NCBI GenBank assembly: GCA_025403435.1
Contig: CM046327.1
Coordinates: forward strand, 13,942,218-14,006,217
Length of the DNA stretch: 64,000 nucleotides
Direction: 5' to 3'
Origin: Artocarpus heterophyllus
Taxonomy: Eukaryota > Streptophyta > Magnoliopsida > Rosales > Moraceae
Shown: positions 22,788 through 34,800 of the stretch, piece after piece
How positions within the stretch are numbered: position 1 is the first letter of the stretch
How the letters are laid out: each line of letters opens with the position of its first letter
Position numbers and translations under genes: made by a program
The notes under the pieces: generated by a model
What the model was told of the DNA's origin: nothing
The model's database searches: none
What the model saw: only the letters and a program-made list of their open reading frames with translations

Positions 22788-25350
22788 AAAAAAAAAAAAA
22801 GAAGAATGAAGAAGTTAAAAATATAAGTAGCCAAAAAAAGGGATAGAAAATAGAGATCAGAAAATAAAGGAAAAAAAGGAAAAAAGAAAAGAAAAGCAAA
22901 AAAATAAAAAATAAAAGGGATGGAAGAGGGGACTGAAAGAAGAAAAATAAAAAATAAAGGATAAAAATAAAAATAAATAAAAAGAAGAATAGTTATAATA
23001 AAGAAGAAGAAAAACAAATAAGTTAGGGGGAGCACACTATATATATATAATAGTAAAGAATGAAGGATGAAAGCCAAAGAAAGAAAAGGACGAAAAAAGA
23101 GAAAGAAAGAATGAAAGAAAGGAAAAAAAAAGTGAGAAAAAAGGGGTGCTCTTGCTACGCGTTAAGTTAATAGTAAAGAATGAAGAAAGAAAGATGAATA
23201 AAGAAAAGGGGAAAAACAAAGAAAGAAAAGAAAAAAAAAGGGAGGGGAAAGGGCTTTCTTTACACATCTCGAGCTAATAGTAAAGAGGGAAGGAAGAAAG
23301 TTATAGAAAGAAAAGGGAAAAAAGGAAAGAAAAAAAAAAAGCAAGGAAAAAAGGTCATCTTACCATGTGTTGAGCTAATAGTAAAGAATGAAGGAAAAAA
23401 GTTAAAGAAAAGAAAAGAAAAGAAAAGAAAGAAAAAAGAAAAGAAGAAAAGAACAAGCAGAAAAAAAAGAAAAAAGAAAAAAAAAGAGAGGTCTTTTTGC
23501 CACGTGTTGAGCTAATAGCAAAAAATAAAGAAAGAAAGCGAAAGAAATAAAGAAATAAAGAAAGAAAGAAAGAAAAGAAAAGAAAGCAACAAAAAAAGGC
23601 TATAAAGAATGAAGGAAGAAAGATGAAAAAAAAGAAAGAAAGAAAGAAAGAAAGAAAAGTAAAGAAAAGAAAGAAAAAAGTCGGTAAAAGAAAACCTTTT
23701 TGCCACTGTTGAGTTAATAGTAAAAAAATAGAATGATTAAATTCATTGATAGTTGCTAAACTCTTTTCTTTCTTTAAAATTAGTCCCTATAATCAATATT
23801 GTCTCATAAATAGTCCCTGAACTCAAAAGGCACCTCATGAATGGTCCCTCTTTTAATATTAGAAGAGAAAAACTTAATTTTGTCCCATAAACGGTTCTTG
23901 AACTCTCTTTTCTCTCTATAAATAATCCTTATACTAAAACTTATTCTATATTTAGTCCTTAAATTAAAAAAAAAAACTAAAATTAGTTATATTGTTAAAT
24001 AGATATATAAAAAAATTAAATATATGAAATTGTATTAAAATTGTAGTCCCTAAATTTAAAAAAAAAAATATGTCACGTTAATTTTTTGCTGCACATATTT
24101 ACATTTTTTATCTACTTATTTAAATATATAACTTTAATTTTTTTTTTTGAAGAAGCATATTTCACCTACCATATTAATAGATATCCCCAAATTATTTTTA
24201 TATCTCATATAATATATTTATAAATTTATAATATCTTTTGTATTATACCTATTTTAACCATATTATATTCCCACTAATCTATCAATTTTTTTTTAATTTT
24301 CTTAGTATAATATCAAATTCATATGAAAAGTTAAAATTGCCAACAATTTGATTTTAAAAAAAAAATTGAACAAAATAAAACTTTAATAACCAACAAATTC
24401 AAAATGCAATTAAGACAACACCCTTGTATACTTTAACCACTCGTTTTGTAAACTTTTAACATCAAATTAAGGGGAAAAAAAAAACTTCCCTAATATACCA
24501 AAACACGTGTTACGATTATTTTCTAACATTGTTTTATGCACTGTAATAAGATTAAAAAAATAATATTTTGACTTAGGGTTATTCATATAATTAATAAGTG
24601 TAAGTAAAATCACTCTTTTCTTTTTGGGATAGGGACTGTGCATCTGGTATAATTTTTGTATATTTAATGTATTCTATATATTTATTTAACAATATAACTA
24701 ATTTTAGAATTTTTCTAATTTATGGACTAAAAATAGTATAAGTTTTAGTACAAGGACTACTTATAGAGAGAAAAGATAGTTTTAGTACAAGGACTATAAA
24801 TTTGGTATAATTTTTGTATATTTAATGTATTCTATATATTTATGTAACAATATAACTAAATTTAGTATTTTTCTAGTTTATGGACTAAAAATAGTACAAG
24901 TTTTAGTACAATGACTACTTATAGAGAGAAAAGATAGTTTATGAACTCTTTATGAGATAAAGTTAACTTTTTCTATCTAAAATTTAACAGAAGGACCATT
25001 CATAAGTTAACTTTTCTATCTAAAAGTTAACAGAATGATCATTCATGAGATACTTTTTGAGTTTAGCGATTATTATGAGTGATTACAAGAACTAATTCTA
25101 GAGAAAGAAAAAAGTTCAAGGACTATTCATAAATTTAATCCAAAAAATAAAAAAGAGAGCTGAAGAAAGAAAGAGAAAAAAAGATAGAAAGAAAGAAGGG
25201 AAGAAAAGAAATAAGCAAAGGAAAAGAGATCTTACCATGTGTCGAGCTAATAGTAAAGAACAATAGATAAAAGTTGAAGAAAAAAAAAAGAAAAAAAGAA
25301 AAGAAAAGAAAAAAGAAGGAATAAATAGACATTCTTGCCATGTGTCAAGC
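22788..25350 (+). repeat. Polypurine tandem array, about 110-130-bp units, split by a foldback element
   Basis: From 22788 the plus strand is nearly all A and G. From 23040 a clear unit appears: GCTAATAGTAAAGAATGAAGG, then a long GAAA/GGAAA tract, then a CTTGCCACGTGTTGA-like tail. Unit starts lie near 23046, 23166, 23275, 23373, 23510 and 23712, resuming at 25246. The unit begun at 23712 is interrupted by the element at 23733-25141. Each unit end carries a CACGTG-like or CATGTG core. The Phe-rich minus-strand frames over this region are artefacts. Confidence 0.75.
23733..25141. repeat. Foldback (long inverted repeat) element inserted in the polypurine array
   Basis: The left end ATGATTAAATTCATTGATAG and the reverse complement of the right end (GGATTAAATTTATGAATAG) match. 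The arms continue through TAGTCCCT, CTCTTTTCTTTCT and CTCATGAATGGTCC-like phrases for about 250 bp. A 125-bp internal segment is duplicated (near 24656-24780 and 24815-24940). There is no coding region. It interrupts one array unit cleanly, so it arrived after the array formed. Confidence 0.7.
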
Positions 25351-25898
25351 TAATAGAAAACCTCATTCACTCTTTTATATATAGTATAATAAAAATAAGA
25401 TAACATAATATGCAAATAAAATATAAAGGTAATCAGCAAAAACATGTCAAGAAAAAGATTTTTGAAAGAAAAATTTTGAGACTTTTTAAATAAAGCAACA
25501 AAAAAAAAAGAAAGGAAAAGATGGAAGAGACAACAAGGTAATGACAAGTGGTGATATGTGAAGTGAGAAATAAAATAAAGTTGCTTTTTTACGTATACAT
25601 TGACGTATAGATATATAAATACTTGTCACACTAATTTACGAATTTGAATAAATAGGCTTTTATAAGTAGCCATGCACTTTTACAAGTATACAAGTACATT
25701 TCATGTCATGCCCATGTTTTCCATGTTTCAGCAAAGTACAATCTAAGAGCATAAATAGTATCTGGGAGGCTGGTTTTTCTTTCCATTATTTAATCAATGA
25801 TGGACCTATTTGGACCAATTGATTGGAGGCAAGAGAAATGAACTTGTAATACTTCAGATCTGAACACAAACCATCCCAGAAAAGACTCAACACCAAAA

Positions 25899-28800
25899 AT
25901 GGATAACCTATGTGGACATCATCACTCCCACCACCACCATTACGAAGAAGAAGAAAACTCAAGGGAAGAACCAAGTTACCCTCCACCGGAGAGCACTTTT
26001 CCCGCTTTCGAACAACCTCCGCCACCGCCGTACTTTGGCCTCGACGAATCTCCGATTCCTCCACCGGAAACCCACGTGACCCATGTTCTCCATTCTTCTT
26101 CTTACCCTCCATCGCCTCCTGAGGATTTCGAACAACAACCTCCACCCTTTGATTCCTTCGATCATCATGGACATGATTCTGCTGTCATGGTTGAACACGT
26201 TGATCATCATTGCTTAGACGAACCACCGATCGAAGAATTCGACGAGACTCACTATCACCATCACCATCATCATTTCAGTCCCCATTTCCCCTTTTTTGGT
26301 CATCGTCATGCGCATCAGGGACCTTCCTCTGACATCTCTGGTAAACCCATTGTTCAGGTTTATTCCAAGGCGGATCCCAATTTCTCTCTCGCAATCCGAG
26401 ATGGGAAAGTCATCCTTGCCCAATCTGATCACGACGATGATTCTCAGGTAAAAATCACTCTTGTTTTTGATCTTACGTTTGAATTTATTTATTTTTTTAG
26501 GGGGTTTGATTTTTTTTTTTTCTGTGGTTGCAGCGCTGGTACAAAGATGAAAAGTACAGCACAGAGGTCAAGGATGAAGAAGGGTTTCCTTGTTTTTCGC
26601 TGGTTAACAAGGCCACTGGTCAAGCTCTGAAGCATTCCGTTGGGGCTACTCATCCTGTAAGAATACTGGTCTTGTGTTAGTGTTAATGAATCCGTTTTAT
26701 TTTCCCGGCACCCTACCTCTTAAAACCCTATCTCTTAAAAAATATCCATTTTAGTTTATAATATACTTTTTAGACTAAAATTTATTATTTTATAAATAAT
26801 AAGATTTTACTCTCTATGAAATTAAATAAGAGTGTTTAAATCAATATTGGAGGCGTTTTTACTATATGATATTATTTTTATTCATTGCCTGTAAATTGTT
26901 TTCTTTTTCATACTTTACTTCATTTGCTGGAAAAGCAAGAAAGGAAAACACATAAAAAAGAGAAACCACCCCACGACACAAATAAAAACAGCTCAAGAGT
27001 AATCATTACAGTCCTCAACTAAATCAAGAGACACTACAAATCAAACACATTTAACGTCGAAAGGAACGAGCTTAAAAAGTTCAGAATAGGAAACCAAACA
27101 AAACCATTACAGGTTAATATTATCAAGAAATATCAATTCCACAATAATTGTCTGTATGTCAGTCCTGTAGTCCATTAAATATTAGGCAGAGGGCACATTT
27201 AACTTTTTGCGTCTATGACATGGCTGGCTCACAATTTTATTTTTATTTTTATTTTTATTTTTTTATACAGAGAAGGATCGAACATTCTTCCTCTAACCCA
27301 ATACCCACCCCATCCCTATCTCAATGCCACTAGACCAATAAATTTTAGGGTATGAAAAAATTTTTTAAAAGGGACCTCTTCAAATGAAATTATTTTTTTT
27401 TTGCAATATTCTAAATTTAAAAAAAAAACTCTTTATCATTCAAATAACAAAACTATATCTAAGACAAAAGGAGGTAATAATCAAAATAAGATCTGAAAAG
27501 CAAAAAACGATATTGTTATTAAAAATACAATGTTAAAACTCATTAAACGTTTTTGTACAAACAATACACATGTTTCTATGCTTGAATAATTTGGGGGTAA
27601 CTAATAGGGTGTTTGGCAATGTGAGCACTAACTTATGAGTTTCAACTCAAATAGTATAAAACCTCGTATGTTGCAATGTAAAGCAAAAGCATATTACAAT
27701 ATAAGCTCTGGCATGTTACAGTATTTTTAGTCTTAACTCATTTTCTAAACACCCTATAAGTTGAGCTCTCGCTATCCAAATAAACATACAAAAAACATAA
27801 ACAAAGAAACTTCTATTCAAAAATTTATTTTTCTTGCCTTTCGGGAAGCAAAAGCATTAATTAGATCTTCGTATTCAAGCTTAACCAACAAATTTTTTTC
27901 AATGAAAACATAGCTAATCCACTTGTCTTCATTTAGTCTCTCTTGTTATTTGTGAGAAATTTTTGAAGAGCCCCTTTCTTGGGATTGAATTAAACTTTCT
28001 ATTCTTCTCTTTTTCTTGAGTTGGCCATGCCCCTATAAATGTTTTTTATTACACATATTTATTTTTAACTTAAGTATGTATGAAAACTAAATCAACACAA
28101 CACAAAAACACCATAAAAAATAGCTAATATGAACTTTAAAAAAGCATTAATTAGCAAGTAGATAAGAAATTAAAAAAAAAAAGATACAATCTGAAGATTT
28201 CATTTAAGAGCGTAGTGATTGTTGTGTTGTGAAAATCTTAGAAAGAGGAGATTTTTGTTTTGAGAAATTGAAGAGATATTTTGTGTAGAAAAAAAAAGCA
28301 GAAAACATAAAATGTTATTCATTATTTAATTTTTAAGATAGGATTATAGCTTAAATACAGCCTAATTTTTAGGGAGATTTTGAGGGCCTTACGATGCGCG
28401 GGGCCTTGAGCTATTGCTTACGCTACCTAATGTTTAAGCCAGTACTGATCCATATGATAGTTTACCAGCTTAGTTGAGAACTATCTCAACTGCCCAAGCC
28501 TATAGGGCGAATTTGATGATATCTGTCTAGTCCGATTCCTCAAAAAGGTCCAAAGAATTGACGGTTTTGTATTATAAATTTTTGAATTTCGTGCACGATT
28601 TTCATGTTGCACGTCTCAATGATACCATCGACCTTAAAAGGATTGAGACCAAGTGGATATCTCTCGATCAAGGTGGTCGAGGGACACATGAGGAATGCTT
28701 CAACTTGGGAGGTTGAGTTCGAGGTTGTAGAACTGAAACCTCAACCAGGGAAATCGAGATTGAGCAATTAGATTGAAGGGACACCCATGATGATCACCTC

Positions 28801-31800
28801 GATCAAGACATTTAAAACCACGAAAGAACTCTGACACATTGAGTAACTAGATCGAAGGGTTCGAGATGCCAACGGCAACTTGTCTAAGATGACATGTGTC
28901 ATAGTGTCAAGGCTACCTCTTAGAATAAGACGTGTATCATGATGTCAGGCCAATTAATATAAACCAAACATGCATCAGCATCTTTGCGATCTTAACATAT
29001 GAGATGCACAAATGTATCTAAATTCTAGAGATAATAGCAAAAGAAAGGAATTAAGAAAGACCTTTTTGGGCTTTTTTTTAAGAAGGAAAATCAGAGAAAA
29101 CCCTAAGCCCAAGAAAGAATATGACGTATCCAAATTAGATAATTGAAGGAACAATAATCTAAATGAAGGCATGCCAACTATAAATAACAGGTAATGTTCG
29201 CATAATTAACAGGCATTCGCTTTTCATCACTCTTTACTTTTGCTAAAATCTCTCTACAAGTGTTTACCTAACTTGAGTGTTTGAGTGTCTTCTGTCGGCT
29301 AACCTTCTGCGCCTTCCAATCGATGAAGTAACTAGCGGACGACGAATAGCAGCAGAGCAGGTAGCAAATCTTTGATATTCAGAAATTCACTCCAACACTA
29401 TCTACTTAAGAAGACATATTCCGTACCATTTTTCACTATCTCTTTTGCAAAGTGTTTTAGCATGCGTGAAGCATCTGTTAGATACCAACAGTCCCACACG
29501 GAATGATTATAAGACAAATAATGGGTTCATAAACCCTTCGGTTCCATCCCTGTGCAAATAATTTTGCAGAGGTGGGTTCTACTCACTAGGTTCAAAATAA
29601 CTGGTGTAGATTACGGAGCTGGAAATGTTGTTACTGTATGTGTAAAAGTTCAAAATTTCATAAACGCCTCGTCATTTCCCTCACCATGTGACGTGACTCT
29701 TTTTGTGTCTGACAATGGCGGCCACTACTAATCTTCTCCGGTTCTGTTCGCGTAATCTAGAAAAAATATGCTATTTATTTCAATCTAGAAAAAATAGTGC
29801 TGCTAACTACAATCAATTTCTAAGAAATATTGTTTGTTACAATTTCTCAAGTATTTAAGTTGGTTTGATCCAGGTATGTTATTCTGCAAGAAGCCGGGCC
29901 AGTTTAATGTTCATGTATGATAACCAAGTTAAAAAGTTCTTTTATCTTCCGAATACGTGCCGCGCGTAAGTTGTTTCACTCAACGGAAATCGAAAAGGGT
30001 TTTTTGCGAATCTCATTCTAATTAAAACTTTTTATTACTACAATAAGATAAGAAGCTCTCATATATTATAATGATCAAAAAATAATAAATTATAATGTAA
30101 AAATTTCATATATTTTAGTCTTTGTTTAAAAATTTTAGTTTTAACCTAAGAATCCATGAAGATTTTACCGAAGAGGTCAACCTCACCATCCAATTCTATG
30201 GTCCCAAAAAAGTCCAGCCAAATGATCTAAAAACGACAACGTGCTGCTCTGGTTGAGTTTATCATGTTCGTGACCCAAAATATTTAAAATTTAAAATTAT
30301 TTTCTTTTAATATTAAGATCTCATATAATTCTACAATTGCCCTTGTATACCCCATATGTTTAAACCATTATGTTAGAGAAATTTTACTTCCCTTTCTTTT
30401 TGGCTAACTTTCATTTCAATTTCGTTTGAATTTAAATTATTTCCTTGAAATCAAAATCTTTTAATTGCGTATTCAAACATCTTGTGTTATATTTTGATTT
30501 TTGTTTGGCTGAAACGTTGTTAATTTAGCTTTTTTTCTTAATAAGAAAATCTTTTGATATAGCTTCATCGCCACATGAGATTTGTAATTTTTGCTCACAG
30601 CCTATCTATTATACTCTTGTATTTGCTAACACTATTTTCTCAGGTTTGATAATGTTATTAGAAAGTTCACGATTCTGAGGGGAAAAAAACTCACGTTATG
30701 AAAAAGAAAAATAAAAAAAAGAAAAGAAAGAAAGAGCAGCGCATGTTGCGATGAGCAAAGCTACATTAAATAAAAATATATATACAATAAGAAATCTTTG
30801 AATACTTGATTAAAAAAATTTCTGATTTCAAGGGTTGTTGATGCTCACCGTAATTCAGCGTCGGATCAACACCGCGTGTGGCTGTGCACGGTCTGACTCT
30901 CCTTCGGTTTGCCTCTGCCCGGTCGGATGTACCTGCAACAAGAGGAGGAACGCTTCGGAGGCAATAGAAAGGTCATTCAATGGATAAGGGCTCTCCGATG
31001 CTCAAGGCAGGGTTTGCTCGGCAGAGGGCAGCAACCAGTTAGGTGGGAAGAAGAAGTCTTCTTTAGAATGCCATAAATGCATCCTATTTATAGGCCACCA
31101 CTTTGACCGGGTGTTGGGTGGGTTTTACCCATGACCCGGGTGTCACATCAAGGTGTGTCAGGTGGTAGGTGACAAGTGTCACATCCCCTGTCGACAGATT
31201 GGATTCCATCAGACGACGAGTTATCTGCCGTGTGTTAGCCTCTAATGGCGAGTAGCAGCCTGCTTGCGAGTGAGATTAATCCGACCCGAGCTAGTGTATG
31301 GTCCAATGTGGTAGCCTGCTTGGCATGCAGCCTTGGGGGCCCTGAAAGGCACCTCGAAAGGGGTGCACGTCACGTCGGGGGTTGATAGCAAGCTTACTGA
31401 AAACTCTGCCGAGCTCATTAGCCGACCACTGAAGTTTATCTCCTCAGCGATAGGGCCGAGCTCACCCTCAACAAGGGTAGTTTAAAATTAAAATGAAAAG
31501 TTAGCCCAAAAAAAAGGGGAAGTAAAATCTAAACAGGATGTGTGTAAGGGCAATTGTGGAATTTTTGGACATCTTAATATTTAAAAGAAAATAATTTTAA
31601 ATTTTAAAAATTTGGGGTGCCTTTCCCTAAATTCAATTGCACAATATAATGCAAGAGTGATAGACCAGCCTGTTTGACATTAAAATTGGGGCATGTATGG
31701 ACCAAGCGGCCCTAGGCACCGAGCCACGTGATTAGGGCCGTCGAAGACCTGTTTGAGAAACCGAAATCGACCATGCAGCAATCCTTCTTGCTCAAGAAGG

Positions 31801-34800
31801 AACTTTATCCGGTTACGGCTGGTTCGGGGAACCCAGTAGAATAAATCCCCAACTGGTCCACCCTGCTCAGGGTACCGGACAGGTTACAATTGCTAGGCCT
31901 GGTGCCGTCGATGTCCCGGGGTCAAGCACTTCCTGATCAGGGTGGCTGATGAGGGAGCCTTCATCGTCCAGTTTCGAGGACTCGTCAAGTGGCTCCTTCG
32001 ATGCGGTGCCACCCGTAGCCGATGAGGGACTTGTGGACGTGATTCGGCTCCTGTACCTGTCCCACCAGCTCCGGATCGGAGGTCAGCCCCGAATTTTTTC
32101 CTCTTTTTCCTTTTCTTTTTTTTTTTGTGTGCGCCGACCTTATTTTGACTTGGGGTTTTTGTTGTGCAGAGATGTCTTCGTGGCCGAGCTCCGCTGCCGA
32201 AAGACGGGCTCTGATGGAGAGCCTAAGAAGGCAAAAAGGCAAGGCTATGGAGACCAAGAGGAAACGTAAGCTAACTCCCAGGGCAGAGCTTCCTCCTCAA
32301 CCCGAGCAGGTTTCCACTTCAGTCCAAGAGCCGCCGCCTACCAGGGATGAGCTGGAAGAGACGTCGGTCGAGGACATGGCTGGAGTCTCATCCGAGGATC
32401 CGCAGAGGAGGCGCCCAAATTATCGCGGCATCATTCTAGAACGTCTCGGGGATGTGATGCCCCATGATGATTTTTTATGAACATCCACGGGGAGGACTTC
32501 TAGTGCCTGTGTAATATGGCTTTCCAGGTTGCTGCCACCATAAGTATTCGTCCAAACCGAGCCTTTTAATTCCTTTGTTATCACGCTGTCAAGCATTGAA
32601 GTCTTGTTTCCCGCAGACAAGTGCCATCCTATACATGGTCCACTCGGTCGGGATGAAGGACATCCATAAGGAGAAGGAGATGCACAAGAAAACTTTCCTC
32701 AGGAAGTTGGACGTGGACAAAAAGCTCGGTGCTAAGAACATTGAGCTAGACCAAGCCAAGGACTCTCTTTCTTAAGCCCAGAAGGAAGCCCAGAAAGCCA
32801 AGGCCGAGATCGAGGAGGCTTGGAGGCAAGCTAGAGAGGCGAAGGATGAAGCTGCATGGCTTAAAGGGCAGCTAACAGCCCTACAGGCCAAGCACCAATA
32901 ACTTGTGGACCAGCTTCCAGGTCGTCTGGCTCGAGCCGTGGAGGAATTCAAGGCATCTCCAGAGTACGCCGATTACTACTACTTCGACATGACCGACCTC
33001 CGTGATCATCTGATCAAGCAGCACCCCGAGGCCGAAGGCTTTGATTGATCGCTCATTGTCAAGCCCGAGCAAGGCGCTGCTCAACAACAACAAGGCGAGG
33101 AGAAGGTCGTCGTAGTAGACGGCGATGGCAATGGAGACGGGCAGAGCACTGCCGACGGTGGAGGCGAGGAAGACATGGCTGGGGGCGAAACTCAGGCTTC
33201 GGCCAATTTTTATCCCCTTTTTTTTTGTATCTTGACTTATCCGGGTTCGGGAGGTGCCCGATTAATTGTACCTCCCCCTATAAATAAAATTTATTTCCCG
33301 TTCTTCACTTCTCAGATTGTTGGATTCTATTTTCTTTTAAATATTTTCTGAGTGCGAATGTTCTCAGGAGAATATGTTAATGTTTTGGCGTGAGAGGTTC
33401 CTCGAAAACGCAGTTACAACTTCAAACTGTCGAGTAACCACATACCTCGGTCTTCGGAATTGGATCAGAAGGCTTTCATATTTCCAAGTTAGATGCTTCT
33501 CGGGGGGGGGGGGGGGGGGCATTCCTGAAAACGGCTCTAAGAGCTCAGTCATTCTCTTCTCTTCCCTTTTTTTTTTTTACAATTCCTAGTTGAGACCGAG
33601 TATATCATCTCGATGGCTACCAAGTTTACCCGAGCAGGGGTGGTATCCTTGTTCTCTCAGTTAATCCGAGTGGTTATCCTTGTCTACTCAGTTAATCCGA
33701 GCAAGGCTTAGGTTTTCATTCTCGGCCGGGCAGAGCACAATGGCGTGTGGCTACCCTTACACTATTGCGCCCCTAGACTTGTTTAAGTTTTTGAGAAAAC
33801 TTTGCAAGTGTAGGACTCGTCGAGCACGTTGTTGTGCCGAGTAACTTATTGGGTGGTCTGTACAGCGACAGACATGGGGTTGGTAAAGTGCCGATTAGCC
33901 CCCCAGTTCGGTTAATCAGGATGATTCTCCCTTGTCAGGGAGTTGTTATCTTGTCCTCCGAGCTAGAGTTACGGCGTCCTCTTTTGGATCCATATTTCCT
34001 TCAAACACATTGCTCAAATAGAATGGTGTACGAAATTTGTATTCCATTGATGTGATATATACATACATTTTTTCAGTCTTATTCAATAGGCATAGTTATA
34101 AAAAATTCTAGCCAGAGGTCAAAAAAGGTTTCTAGCCCTGACGTTAGCAAAAGAATCTTTTCAGAAGCTCGACGTTCCAAGAATGCCCGAGCTGATTTCC
34201 TTCCATGTTAGATGATCTGTACGTGCCTGGCCGAACGATGCTATCGACCTTAAACGGACCTTCCCACTTTGGACCAAATGACCCAAGGCCGGGCTGTTGA
34301 ACCGTGACCTTCTTCAGTACTAAGTCTCTGACCTTGAAACTTCTAGGCTGGACCTTCTTGTTGTAATACCGAGCTACTACTTGATTCTGGGCTGCGTTAT
34401 GGATTGCTGCCCGGTTCCTTTTTTCTTTGAGTAAATCGAGTTCGGTCATCATCAATTCCGTGTTCTGGGTCTCCTCGTACCGTTCGATTTTGAAGCTAGG
34501 CAACCCTACTTCGTTCGGGATGACAGCCTCTGCCCTATATACGAGGGAGAATGGGGTTTCTCCGGTCGCCATCTGGGCAGTTGTTCGATAAGCCTAGAGT
34601 ACTTGTGAGAGCTCGTCAATCCACACGCCCTTGAGCTCCTCGAGTTTTTTCTTCAGGTTGTCTTTGATTGTCTTGTTTACAACCTCCACCTGGCCGTTAC
34701 TCTGCGGATAGCTCGGGGAGGAGAAAACCTTCCTAACGCTAAGCCGTTCACATAGGTGGAGGAGACCTGAAGATTCAAACTCTTTGGCATTGTCGGTCAC

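Larger units (their letters stand above)
26657..30250. other. Left part of EULS3-like intron 2
   Basis: AT-rich intron sequence with no gene. It holds a MITE (27607-27754), a TTTTA microsatellite (about 27237-27265) and a weak LTR-like block (28607-29396). The minus-strand frame at 28975-29172 is not supported. Confidence 0.5.

Noticed and set aside
22778..23706. Phe/Leu-rich minus-strand reading frames
   Set aside because: They are translations of GAAA-type polypurine repeats, with no domain or normal amino-acid composition.
30836..31681. A longer LTR (about 846 bp) running from TGTTGATG to GTTTGACA at both ends of the Tat element
   Set aside because: Both copies do share it, but its outer edges give no target duplication and no polypurine tract. 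The 638/563-bp LTR ends in TCAACA and is flanked by AGGGT on both outer sides. The extra 210 bp is also the inverted partner of host sequence at 30270-30440, and it is far more similar between copies than the LTRs are.
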